Of a stretch of DNA of 64,000 nt, positions 1 through 12,700 are shown one piece after another; position 1 is the first letter of the stretch; every line of letters begins with the position of its first letter. Origin of the DNA: Prosthecobacter gellanilyticus (GTDB lineage Bacteria > Verrucomicrobiota > Verrucomicrobiia > Verrucomicrobiales > Verrucomicrobiaceae). The DNA lies in NCBI RefSeq assembly GCF_007992435.1, contig NZ_BKAG01000018.1, positions 62,001 through 126,000 on the forward strand, given 5' to 3'. Position numbers and translations under genes: made by a program. Under the pieces are notes generated by a model. It saw nothing but the letters and a program-made list of their open reading frames with translations, was not told the origin of the DNA and ran no database searches.

Positions 1-3000
1 CCCTTCGTGATCACAGGCACGGATATCGATGGCGATGTGCTCACCTATGCCATCGTCACCCAACCAGCCCATGGCACGCTTTCCGGCACAGCACCGAACC
101 TGACTTACACGCCAGCGGCTGACTTCAATGGCAGCGACAGCTTCACCTTCACCGTCGCAGATGCTGAGCTCACCTCGCCTCCGGCCGCTGTCACGCTGGT
201 GGTCGGTTCGGAGAACGATGCGCCCGTGGCATCTCCAGTCACGGTCACACTTGCGGAAGATACTCCGACCACGATCAGCGCCATCGTCAGCGATCCCGAG
301 AATGACACGACCACGCTGCAAACCATTATTCAGCCAGCGCATGGCACTCTTGCTTCAACCGCAGGCGGCTGGGTCTACACACCTGATGCCAACTACTTCG
401 GCAGCGATAGCTTTACCTATCGCGCCAATGACGGCATGGCCGACTCCGCACCCGCTGTGGTCACACTGACGGTCACCCCCGTGAATGACACGCCGCTGGC
501 CGCCGCGCAAAGCGTGAACGCGGTGGAAGACACTAGCACTTTGATCACGCTGAGTGGCAGTGACGTGGAGGACTCCACTCTCGTCTTCACCATCGTTTCC
601 CAGCCTCAACATGGCACCTTGCTGCCTTCCGGCACCCAGTGGGCCTACCAGCCTGCCGCTGATTACCATGGCTCGGATGCCTTCACCTTCACAGTCACGG
701 ACAGCGAAGGTCTCGTCTCCATCGCGGCCACGGTTTCCGTCACAGTGAATCCCGTGAATGATGCCCCGGTCGCCCTTGCGCAATCTCTGACGACTCCCGA
801 AGACACGAGCCTCGGCATCACGCTCACGGCCAGCGACATTGAGAACGAGGCGCTGACCTATGAGGTCTTGTCCCAGCCGCAACACGGCAGCCTCAGCGGC
901 ACGGCACCTCATCTCACCTACACACCGACGGCGAACTATCACGGCAGCGAGAGCTTCACCTTCCGCGTGAATGATGGCACGGCTGACTCTGCTCAAGCCA
1001 CCATCAACCTCACGATCACCAGCGTGAACGACACCCCGGTGGCCGCGGCTCAAGCCGTCACGTCGAGCGAGGACACCGCCACTTCCATCACTCTGACAGG
1101 CACCGATGCTGATGGCGACACCTTGACCTATGCCGTCAGTGATCAACCTCAGCATGGCACCCTGAGTGGCACAGCGCCTGAGCTGACCTACACACCGGAT
1201 GCCAACTTCCACGGCAGCGATAGCTTCAGCTTCACCGCCAATGACGGAACAGTTAGTTCGGCAGCCGCCGCTGTGACTCTCACGATCACGGCGGAGAACG
1301 ATGCTCCGATGGCCTTGGCACAAAGCCTCGGGTCGGCTGAAGACACAGCCCTTCCCGTGACACTGACCGCCACCGATGCGGATGAAGATGACCTGACTTA
1401 CACGGTCGTGACGCAGCCATCCCATGGTGTGCTCTCTGGCACCGGCGCAGCCCTCACCTACACTCCTGCGGCGAACTACTCTGGTCCCGACCTCTTCACC
1501 TTCCGCGCTTCTGATGGCACCGCCAGCTCCGCGGTGGCCAGCGTGGAGATTGTCATCTCTCCGGTCAACGATGCCCCTGTGGCTAATGCGGTCACGGCAA
1601 GCACGGCGGAGGATACCTTTGTGGACATCCTCCTGACAGGCACGGATGTGGAAGGAAGCGCCCTCACTTTTGAGCTGACCTCGGCACCTGAGCATGGCGC
1701 GGTCTCGCTCACCGGTTCCGTGGCACGCTACACACCTGCGACGAACTACCATGGTGCGGACTCCTTTGAGTTCCGTGCCTTTGATGGCGCGGCGCATTCT
1801 GCCCCGGTGAGCGCCTCCATCACCATCACCCCGGCCAACGACGCGCCTCTGGCCGTTTCGCAGCAGGCCAGCACTCCGGAAGACACCGCCCTGCCGCTGA
1901 CTTTGCTCGGCACGGACACGGACGGAGACGCTCTGACCTATGCCATCACTTCCCCGCCTCAGCATGGCGCTCTCAGCGGCGCGGCGCCTAACATCATTTA
2001 CACACCTGCCGCCAACTACCACGGTGCCGACAGCTTTGCCTTCACGGTGAGTGATGCTGATGCAACCTCCGCATCTGCGTTGGTGATTCTCGAGATCGGC
2101 CCGATCAATGATGCGCCGTATGTCAGCGACATCACCGTGGCCCTGGATGAGGACACTACCACGGAGATCACTCCTGAGGGCGATGACTTCGATGCGGATG
2201 AGCTGACCTTTGACATCGTCGCCGCCCCACAACACGGCTCGCTCACCGCCACGGCCACGGGCTGGATCTACACTCCTGCGGCTGACTATCATGGCGCGGA
2301 CTCTTTCACCTATCGTGCCAATGACGGCCTTGCGGACTCTGCTCCAGCACTGGTGAGCATCACGGTGCGTCCCGTCAATGATGCGCCGACTGCGACCACT
2401 CAATCTCTGGTCGCCGTGGAGGACACTCCTCTCTCCATCACGCTTTCGGGCAGTGATCCTGAAAACACCGCGCTGACCTTCGCCATCACCTCCCAGCCTT
2501 CTCATGGCACGGTGACTGTCGCTGGCGCAGCCTGGACCTACACACCGGCTCTGAACTACTCCGGCGCGGACAGCTTCACCTTCACCGTAACGGATGAAGG
2601 TGGCCTCGCCTCTGCTCCAGCAACCGTGAGTCTCACCGTCACGCCCGTGAATGATGCCCCGAGTGCGCAGGCGCAACAGCTCACGCTCGCCGAAGACACA
2701 TCATTGCCTGTCACACTCACAGGCTCTGATGTGGATGATGCCGAGCTCACCTACACGGTGCTGACGGCACCTGCTCACGGGGTGCTTTCGGGCACCCTGC
2801 CCGCTTTGACTTACACTCCGAATGCCGACTATCATGGCACGGACAGCCTAGTCTTCATCGCCCAGGATGGTGAGACGGATTCCGTTCCTGCCACGATCAG
2901 CTTGGTGATCACACCGGTGAATGATGCACCCGTGGCGCTGGCTCAAGCCGTGAATGCGCAAGAGGAGATTCCTCTGCCCATCACCCTGACTGGCACGGAT

Positions 3001-3738
3001 GCCGATGGCGACACGCTCACTTACACCATCACCACACAACCCGCGCATGGCACGCTCACTGGCACAGGCGCGCAGGTCACCTACCAAGCCTCGGCGAACT
3101 ACTTCGGCGCGGACAGCTTTGCCTTCACCGTGTCCGATGGCACGGCCACCTCGGCCGCAGCGCAGATCAGCATCAGCGTGACAGGCATCAATGATGCACC
3201 CGTCATCGCCACAGTTCCTGCCCTAACCACGAATGAGGACACGGCCCTGGCAGGCAGCCTTACAGTGACCGATGCCGATGAAGATCCTGTGACGGTGGCT
3301 GTCACCACGGCTCCAACCCATGGACAGGTCGTCTTCAATGGCCTCAGTTTCACCTACACCCCCGGGCTCAATTACCATGGAAGTGACAGCTTCGCTGTGA
3401 AGGCCAGCGATGGTGAACTGGAGTCCGCTGAGCGCGTCGTCTCCATCACCGTCACGCCCGTGAATGATGCTCCCGTGGCCGCGAACCAGTCCCTGGTCTA
3501 CGTCAACGGCACACCGCTCTTCCTGCCCTTCGCCGCGACGGATGTGGATGGCGACGCCCTGACCTATCGAGTGGTCACTCCTCCGACGAAGGGACAGGTC
3601 ACCGCACTGCCACGCGGCACGAGCTTTGACCTGGCCTATCTGCCCAATGCAGGCGGCAGCGGCGATGACACCGTGGCCTTTGTGGCGAATGACGGCCATG
3701 TGGATTCCAACCAAGGCATCGTCACCATCACCCTCGGC
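1..3738 (+). repeat. Tandem array of ~270-bp cadherin-like coding repeats
   Basis: Unit junctions encoding (V/E/I)ND(A/T)P fall near 211, 481, 754, 1024, 1291, 1564, 1834, 2104, 2374, 2647, 2920, 3187 and 3457, a steady period of 267-273 bases. Each unit has an AEDT-like start, a QPxHG turn, a YTPxxxYxGxDSF core and an NDG segment. Acidic DxDxD-type residues suggest Ca-binding beta-sandwich repeats of an adhesin or stalk. The array continues upstream of the window. Confidence 0.85.
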
Positions 3739-6700
3739 AGTCTCTTCACCAGCAAGACATGGACAACGACCGCTGACTTCTATGAAGGCAGTCTGGATGG
3801 CCTGGGTGCCGTGGGCGACAAGCTCGCCATGGAGCTGAATGCGAAGAGCATCAACTTCGTGCATGTCCCGCTCAATGACGGCAGGCTCCTGCGCATTGAT
3901 CCCGACAGCGGCCAGATCATCGGCGAATTCCGCACCTCACCTGATGGTGAGCATTCCCTGCCCTCACGGACAGCGGTGGACCAGGAAGGCAACCTCTGGG
4001 TGGCCAACCGCGCCACCAACAGCCTAACCATGATTGCAGCACCCGGCAGCGGACGCTGGGTGGACCGCAACGGCAATGGCAAGCTGGATACCTCCACCGG
4101 CATCATGGACCGCAAGGCCTGGCCTGTGGGAGGTCAGCCCGTGGATGAATTGATCGTCACCCATGTGACTCTGCAGGTCACCACGCCTAACAGCCTGGCC
4201 GTTTCTTATGACAACCGTGTGCTCGTCGGTGGTGGTGGTGGCTGGCAGTGGCTCTCCTGGCCCGCAGCCAATACGCTGGAGATCGAGCCGCACCGCAATC
4301 TGGGAGGCTATGGCAGCATCATCAGCACCCAGGGAGTGCACTGGTCCGCGGGCAAATTCCTGCGCTGGCCGCTGAGCCAGAAGCTGGCTGAGGTGGACCT
4401 GAATGGTTCATGGAATGATGGCACCACTCCCTGGTGCGTGGCCGAAGCGCCAGATGGTCATATCTGGACTGCCTCTGAACCTGGAGCTGAGGTCCGGAAG
4501 TACACCTCTGACGGACGTCTCGTGGGCAAATACAAGCACGGCTGGCCGGATGCCCAGGGCATCGTGGCCGACCATCGCGGCCACATCTGGGTGGCACACA
4601 CGCACTGCGGATCCACGGTGGGCCACCTCCTGCCGGATGGCACACTGGTGGGCGTGGTCCGGACTGCGGGAGGTCCCGTGGCCGTGGATGTGGACCGCTC
4701 TGGCCGCGTGTGGGTGATCGCCTCTCGCTTCATCCAGCGTGTCGACACCAACGGCGGTCCCTTCGGCTCTGATGGAGTGACACGCCTGGGCGCCGTGGAT
4801 CTGACCATCCCGCTGCCGGAGACCTCACGAGCGCATTCGCAGTTCGCCCGTCCCGGTCAGGTGCTGCACAGCACCGAGGGGACATGGACTGGTGTGTTTG
4901 ACTCCGGCATCGTGGGTGCCGCCTGGGAGCCCGTGCGCTGGAACGCCGACGTGTGCAATGATGGCTTGGTGGAAGTCTCCGCAGCGCTCAGCGCGGACGG
5001 TGTGACCTTTGGCGCATCGCAGGCGCTGACCTCGCTGGGAGCAGCACCCGCCGGTGCCGGGCGCTACATCCAGGTGCAGGTGCACATGGCTCAGAATGGC
5101 AGCCTCGTCTCTCCTGCCCTGAAAGATATCACCGTAGGCACCACGGGCGCTCCGGTGCCGGTTCCCGCGGCGGGCTGGTCTGCCTCTGCAGGCGATGACT
5201 TTGAAGCAAGCTGGCCCACGCCGATGAAACTGCGCGGACAGTTCTGCCACGCCGACCAGCCCGGCTATGAAGCCGCCACCTATTTGTGGACCAAGGTCAG
5301 CGGCCCCGGCCAGTTGATCGTCAATGGCAGCGGTCCAGAGCCGCTGGTGAACTTCACCGCCTCAGGTGACTATGTGCTGCGTTTCTCCGTGACGGTCGAT
5401 GGCCTGACCCAGACGGACGATGTGAATGTGAAACTGCGTCCGGTGAACCAGCCGCCTGCCATTAGCCTCCGTCAGCGCCACTATCTGCGTGGTTTCTCAG
5501 ACGTGTTCCAGATCAGGCCTGAGATCACCGATGACGGCCAGGGCAGCGCAGCCCTGAGCGCCACCTGGCAGCTCCTCTCCGGCCCTCCAGGAGCCACCGC
5601 CACCTTCACGGCAGTACCGGCGTCCGGAGTCGGCGCGGTGGACGTCACGATCGGAGGCAGCACCAGCTTCCCCTACTCAGGACTGGCAGAGTACCTTTTC
5701 AAGGTGACGGCCACGGACGGCCAGCTCGCCAACACCCAGGTGATCAGCATGCGCCGCGCTCTGATCAATGCCAGCGAAGCGCCGTCTGGCATGATCTCAT
5801 GGTGGGAGATGAACGACGCCGGTGAGGAGCATGTGCACGGCAACACCATCTTCCCCGAGCAGAATGCGCGCTTCGTCACCAACTCGGGCACGCGTGCTCT
5901 CGAGCTGCTGGGCACGAACGACCGGGCCCGCGCCTTTGCCTCCGAGTCACTGAACTCGTCCGTCAACGGCCAGGGCTTCAGCTTTGAGTTCTGGATCAAC
6001 GACGCCCAGAGCACGACGGGAAACTATACGACCGTGCGGCCCATCATGGGCTGGTCCAGCGCCACAGGCTACACCACGCACCTGGCCATGACCCGCACCT
6101 CCGCCAGCGTCGGCACGCTGAACCTTAAATTGTTAGGCCTCGATGGAGCCACCCGGGATCTGGTCGGCACCATTCCAAGCACGACGCTGACCGGCAGCTA
6201 CCCGCTGATGCACGTGGTGGCCACCTATGACTCGGCCACGAAGACCGCGAATCTGATGGTGAACGACGTCGTCATCGCCACCCAGACGTTCAGCAGCCTG
6301 ATTCTCGACACCTCAGGCGACTTCGTGCTGGGTTCCCCAGTCAGTGGCGGTGCCAGCTTCGGCGGCTATCTGAAGCATGTGCGCCTGTATGACCGCGCCC
6401 TCACAGAGGACGAGTCCTACACCATCTGGAAGGGCGCCCTGGACGGCATGTCCCCGCCGGACAACAACACGCCTCCAGTGCCAAGCGCAGGTGAGGACAT
6501 CGTCTTCCAGCCGGAGAACTACAACCTCGTGGCCAATGGCCAGGGTGTCTGGCCGGTGATCTCCATCACGGGCTCTGTCAGTGATGATGGCCGCACCAAC
6601 CTCACGCCCGGCACCAAGACGACCTGGCGCTTCATTTACCCCCGGTCCAACATCTCCGGAGCAGGCACGACACCACCTTTCTCCAATGTCAATGGACTGA

Positions 6701-9700
6701 CGACTGACGTGACCATCTATTCCAGCGGCGTCTACCTGCTGGAGCTGACTGCCGAGGACGGCTCCTTCACCCGCCGTGACTACCGCGTGCTCAGAGCCGG
6801 CCGCCTAACGAATAGTTCCAGTGGAGGGGGGGCGGGCTCCGTCTCGCCAGACCTGCTGGCCTGGTGGCCCTTCATGGAAGGCAGCCGCTATGACATCATC
6901 GGCCAGAAGCCGGTGGATCTGCACTACGACGCGGTGCTGGATGACACCAAGCTCACCTTTGACGGAGCCCGCGACTATGGGCAGGTGGCTCCATCTCCGA
7001 CCTTTGACTTCACGGACAAGCCTGGCTTCAGCATGGAGTTCAACAGTGTGGACTCCAATCAAACCACCGGACCGATCAGCGGCGATGCATGGTTTGCCTG
7101 GCAGAAGTCCGGGCAAAACGTCATCTCACTCCGCCGCTTCTATCTCGGTGGCAGCTCGTGGAAACTGCGTGTGGATGGCTTCAAAGCCGATGGCCAGCCC
7201 TTCTTCCTCGAAGCTCCGTGGACGGTCGTCAGCAATGCTGGCAACAACTACAGCGAATACCACCATTCGTGGACCTATGATCGTGCCACAGGCCGCATGG
7301 CCCTGGCGCAAAATGGCTATGTTCGTGCCGAGGCCATCGTGGGTGACATCAGGCTTCCTGACGCAGCAACCACCCTCTACATCGGTGGCGTGCCTGGAGA
7401 GGCTGTCTCCATGAAAGGCTGGCTGGATGACGTGTGCATCTATGGCCGCAGCCTCTCAGATCAGGACACCTATGACATCTCCCGCTACAACAACGTGGGC
7501 AAGCAGCTCTTCATCACCAACAAAGCTCCGGTGGTGAATGCCGGGCCTGACCTGATCCTGGGCAACGGGCCGCAGACCATCAATCTTCAGGGCCTCGTCA
7601 CCGATGATGGCCTGCCGGTGGGTTATCCGATCAAGTCCACCTGGAGCATGCTCAGGACCTCTTACGGCGGTTCCGTGCCCTTTGCGAACATCAACTCGCC
7701 CACCTCCAGCATCACCCTGCCGGCGAATGGCACCTATCTGATGCAGTTGATGGCAGATGATGGTGAGCGCTACTCCACGGACATCGTCCACATCCAGGTA
7801 GGCAGCCAGGCACGCTCGCCAGTGCCAGATGGTGCCGTGGCATGGTGGCCGTTTGATGGCAGCAGCAAGGACGTCATCCAGGGCATCAATGCTGAATTGA
7901 GATACGGAGCACGCATGATCGTCTCATGGCCGGGTGGAGGCAGCGGCCTCATGCTCACGCTGGGCAGCCCGAGCAGCAACGCCACGGACCACGCCTTTGT
8001 CAGCCCCAATGCGGGTCTCGACTTCACCGGCACGGATGGTTTCACCTGTGAGTTCTGGGCCACCGACCAGAGCGCAGTGACGGCGACAGCGCCTAACAAC
8101 AAGGTTCCCGTGATCACCTGGCACAATGGGCAGCAGGTGACCCTGCAGCTGTCCCGGCAGTACAATGCCACCGCTGGCAGCTCGCAGTATCTCACCCTCG
8201 AATATCGCAATGCACAGGGGCAGATGCAGTCAATCGGCGCTGTGCGGCCTCTTTATACCTCCATCCAGGGCTTCGCCACCACGCCGCTGCATGTGGCCAT
8301 CACCCATGACAAGGCCACCGGAGAGCTGGTGCTCTACGCAGGTGGAACCGTGCTGGCCTCCGTGATAAGCCCCGGCATCCAGATGCCGTCCTCCTCGGAC
8401 ACCATGTATCTCGGCACCGCGCCTGGCACCACGCTGAATCAGAGCGGCATCATCGATGAGCTCACGCTCTACAACCGGGCCCTCTCCTTTTTCGAGATCA
8501 ACGAGATCAACAACATCCCTTCAGCCTGGGGCAAGCTGGCTGATGATGGCAACCTGGCTCCGGTGGTGGATGCCGGCCCGAACCGTGATGTCCTGACCTC
8601 CGGCGGCTCCATCACCCTGACCGGAACAGTCACGGATGACGGGCTGCCTTCTAACTCCACTGTCCGCACGACCTGGTCGGTGATTGATTATCCTGGGAGC
8701 ACTCCCACTCTCGGCACTCCGAATGCCACCAGCACGACCATGACCGTCCCTTCCGACGGTTACTACATCCTCCAGCTCTCTGCTGACGATGGCACGCGCA
8801 TCAGCAAGGACACCGTCATTGTCCGGGTGGGCCGCAACGCTGGCATCAAGGCACCCACCGGCCTCGCCGCATGGTGGCCCTTCAATGGCGATGGCAGCGA
8901 GCTCGTCCGCAACATGAAGGCCGAACTCTCCAGTGGTGTGGAGTTCAACTCCTATGCAGGGGTCAACGGGCACCTCACGCTCGTGGGCAGTGACATCGTT
9001 CATGTTCCGGCTGACCACACTCTGGATTTCAGCAGCAGCCCGGGCTTCAGTGTGGAGTTCGGCCTGCAGGACTCCATGCAGTTCTCCAGCGGCACAGCGC
9101 TGCCTCGTGTGATCCCATGGCTGACCTGGAGCAATGGCTCTCAGGTCGTGCTCCGCATCAAACGTCACAGCACCACGATCGGCGATCTCGGCAGACAAGG
9201 TGTCATCACGCTGGAATACCTGACATCCGCCGGCGTCCCCCAGAGCGTCAGCCTCTCGCCTAACCAGCGATGGGATTTCAGCCGCTTCCTGCTCACGTAT
9301 GACAAGGCCTCAGGCACTGCGAGCCTGTATTCAAACGGCCTCGTCATCGGCACCGCCCAGATCGGCAGCATCCAGCTGCCTTCGGCGACCAGTGAGATGA
9401 ACGTGGGCTGGAAGCCGAACATGGACACCCAGCAGTTCAGTGGCTATGTCGACGAGCTCTCCCTCTACGCCCGCGCACTCACGGCGGATGAGTCGGCCCT
9501 GCTCGCCTCCGCCACGGTGTGGGGCAAAGAACCGCTGGATGGCAACCAGGCCCCGCTGGCACTCACGGGCGGCAATTTCAGCGGCAGCTCCGGCACCAAT
9601 GTCCCGATCACCAGCACCGCCAGTGATGACGGTCTGCCCGCCGCCTATGGCCTGGCCACCAAGTGGACCAGTGTGACCACCGGAAGCTCGGTCACTTTTG

Positions 9701-12700
9701 GCAACTCGGCAGCTCAGAACACGACCTTTAACAGCTTCTCCAGCATGGGACTGGCTGTCCTGCGCCAGGATGCCCAGGACGGGGCCCTGACCACCCCTGC
9801 CTATGCGGAGTTTCGATTCACCAACACTTCGGCGGCTGCGGTGCCTGCCAATCTCGTGGCCTGGTGGCCGTTCAATGTCAGCCTGTACGATGTGGCGGGC
9901 ACCAACCATCTGGTGACCACCTACGGCCGCCCAGCCTGGGCCGGCGACTCGCTGGTGGGTGCGCATGTCAGCTTCGACGGCACCGATGACCGTCTCGTCA
10001 TCACACCAAATGCCGCGATCAGCTTCACCGGTGCTCCCGGCTTCACCGCTGAAGCCCTGGTCTATGACAACGCCAGCCACGTGGCCGGCAGCGAAGTTCC
10101 ATGGCTGGTCTGGCATGATGGCACGCGCGCCATCATGCGCCTGCACCGCATCACCACCTCCAGCTCCACGGACTACTATGGCACGATGGCGCTCGACTAC
10201 ATCGACAGCACGAACACCGAGCAGACCATCCTGCTGACACCGAGCGAGCGGGCTGACACACGCCGCCACATTGCCCTAACCTATGATGCTACCAGTGGTG
10301 AGATCCGCTACTACAGCGCGGGCACCTTGAAGTCGACCACCACCGTGGGCAGCATCCGCCTGCCGGCGGGCACGGACACGCTGCACATTGCCAATGCCCC
10401 GGGCGACACACGCTTCTGGCGTGGTGGCATCGATGAGCTGTCCCTCTACTCCCGCGCGCTCACGCAGACGGAGATCAATGGGCTCGTCACCGCCAGCACC
10501 GCACGCCAGGGCAAGGTCAGCCCCGCGCGCAATCAGACGCCGCAGGTGAAGATCAACGTGCCTCTCACCGTCCGCGTGGGAGACATCGTCAACATCACCG
10601 CCAATGCCCAGGATGATGGCCTGCCCGCCGGCAGCTCTCTCAGCTATGCGTGGACGATTTCCTCAGGGCCTTTCAGCGTCACTCCAAGCTCGGCGACGAG
10701 CGCCAGCACCACGGCGGTCTTTGCTGAAGCGGGCATCCACCGCATCGAGTGCGCGGTGTCAGAGGGTCAGCGCACCGGACTCGGCTCCGTGGACATCCGT
10801 GTCCTGCCGCCGCTGGTCAATGTGACTCCATCTGTCACACTCTCCGCGCCAGCCATCGTGCAGCTTCCCGCGAGCGGTCATGCTTCAGTGGTGGCCACGG
10901 ACGATGCCCTGCCTGCAGGCTCCAGCCTGAGTTATACCTGGAGCAAAGTCAGCGGCCCGGGCACCGTGACCTTCAGTGCGTCCACAAGCGCCGCCACCCA
11001 GATGACCTTCAGCCTGGCTGGAACCTATGTCATCGCCGCGGCTGTCAGTGATGGTGATCTGACCACGAATGTGCAAGCCACCGTCACCGTGCAGGCGGCT
11101 CCGCCAAACCGTGCGCCTACCATCTCCTGGATCAGCCCTTCACCCACCACGGCACTGATCACGAACCAGAGCCTGACCTTAAAGGCGGCAGCGCAGGATG
11201 TGGACGACAACATCACCCATGTGCAGTTCTTCGATGGCAGCACCCTGCTCGCCACGGACACCACACAGCCCTATGAGCACACCATCACCAATGTGGCTGA
11301 AGGCCCGCACGCCTACTCCGCCAAGGTGACCTCGGCCGGAGGGCAGACAGCCACCACGGTGACGCTCGCCCTCACCGCGCTCACGCCGGAGGATCCGAAC
11401 CATGAGGAGATCGTCATCATCACCGCACCCACGGATGGCACGGTCATCACCGCACCCACCAGCATTCGCGCCACGATCGATGTGCAGAACGGTTATCGCT
11501 GGGTGCTGCAGCGCCGTCTCACCGGTGCGCGCAATGCCATCTGGCAGACCTTTGCCACGGGCGAGTACAGTGGCATCCTGACGGATCAGGCCATCTCCTC
11601 CTTTGATCCCACGCTGCTCGAAAACGGTTCCTGGGACATCAAGCTGCAGGCGCACAAGCGGAATGGTGTCTACTATGAAACCGTGCCCACCACCGTGCAG
11701 GTGGATGGCGCGATGAAGCTCGGCCAGTTCACACTCGCCTTTGAGGACTTCACGCTGGACGTGCCCGGCATCCCGATCTCCGTCACTCGCAGCTATGACT
11801 CACGCATCGCCGCCACGGGCAGGCCGGGAGACTTCGGCCCGGGCTGGCGCGTCGGCATGCGCAGCGTCACGATCAGCAAATCAGGCACACTCGGCGAAGG
11901 CTGGTATCACAGCCTCGCAGGCTTTGCGGATGTCAGCTGGTTCCCGCTGCCGATCTACAATCTCTCGCCGGTGGGCAAGAAGCGCGTCGTCGTGACTTTC
12001 CCAGACGGACGTTGTGAGATCTTCGAGACCACCGTCGTCACCGCAAACTCCTCCGGTATCACCGTCGGCCCGGTCAGCATCCCGGCCACGGATTCGTCCA
12101 ATCAGTATGGCAGCCCCATCAACGTGGCGAACATCGGCTTCAAGCCCGTAGGTCCGTCGCGCGGCACACTGCGCATCGCAGGCACGGAAAGCGCCAGCCG
12201 CTTCGTGAATGTCGGCGGAGCCTTGGGTGATGTGGACCTGCGCCTCGAAAGTAATCTCTTCAACACTTTCGATGCCTCCACCTTCATCTTCACCGATGAT
12301 GACGGCACCGAGTACACTATCAACGAGTCCACCGGTCTGCAAAAGGTGCGTGATCGCAACGCCAACGAGCTCACCATCGCCACCAACCAGATCGCCCATA
12401 GCAACGGTCAGAAGGTGCTCTTCACCCGCGATACCGCCGGACGCGTGACCGCCATCACCGATCCCGCCGGGAAGCAGATCCTGTATACTTACAACACGCT
12501 CGGCACGCTCGGGACCGTGACGGACCGTGTGAACAATGTCACCACGTTCCAGTATCAGAACAGCAGCTTTCCTTACTACCTCACCGGCATCATCGACCCG
12601 CGTGGCATCCAGGCCATCCGCACCGAGTATGACACCGCCGGCCGCATGATCCGCCAGCTCGATGCCGATGGAAACCCCATCCAGATCCAGCATAACGTCA

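Noticed and set aside
355-2676. A long - strand open frame opposite the cadherin-like repeats
   Set aside because: It is a shadow of the repetitive + strand coding, low in complexity and with no recognised domain.
1-3738. Regular repeats as a possible CRISPR array
   Set aside because: The period is about 270 bases, the repeats are in frame and vary like protein domains; there are no short identical repeats with unique spacers.
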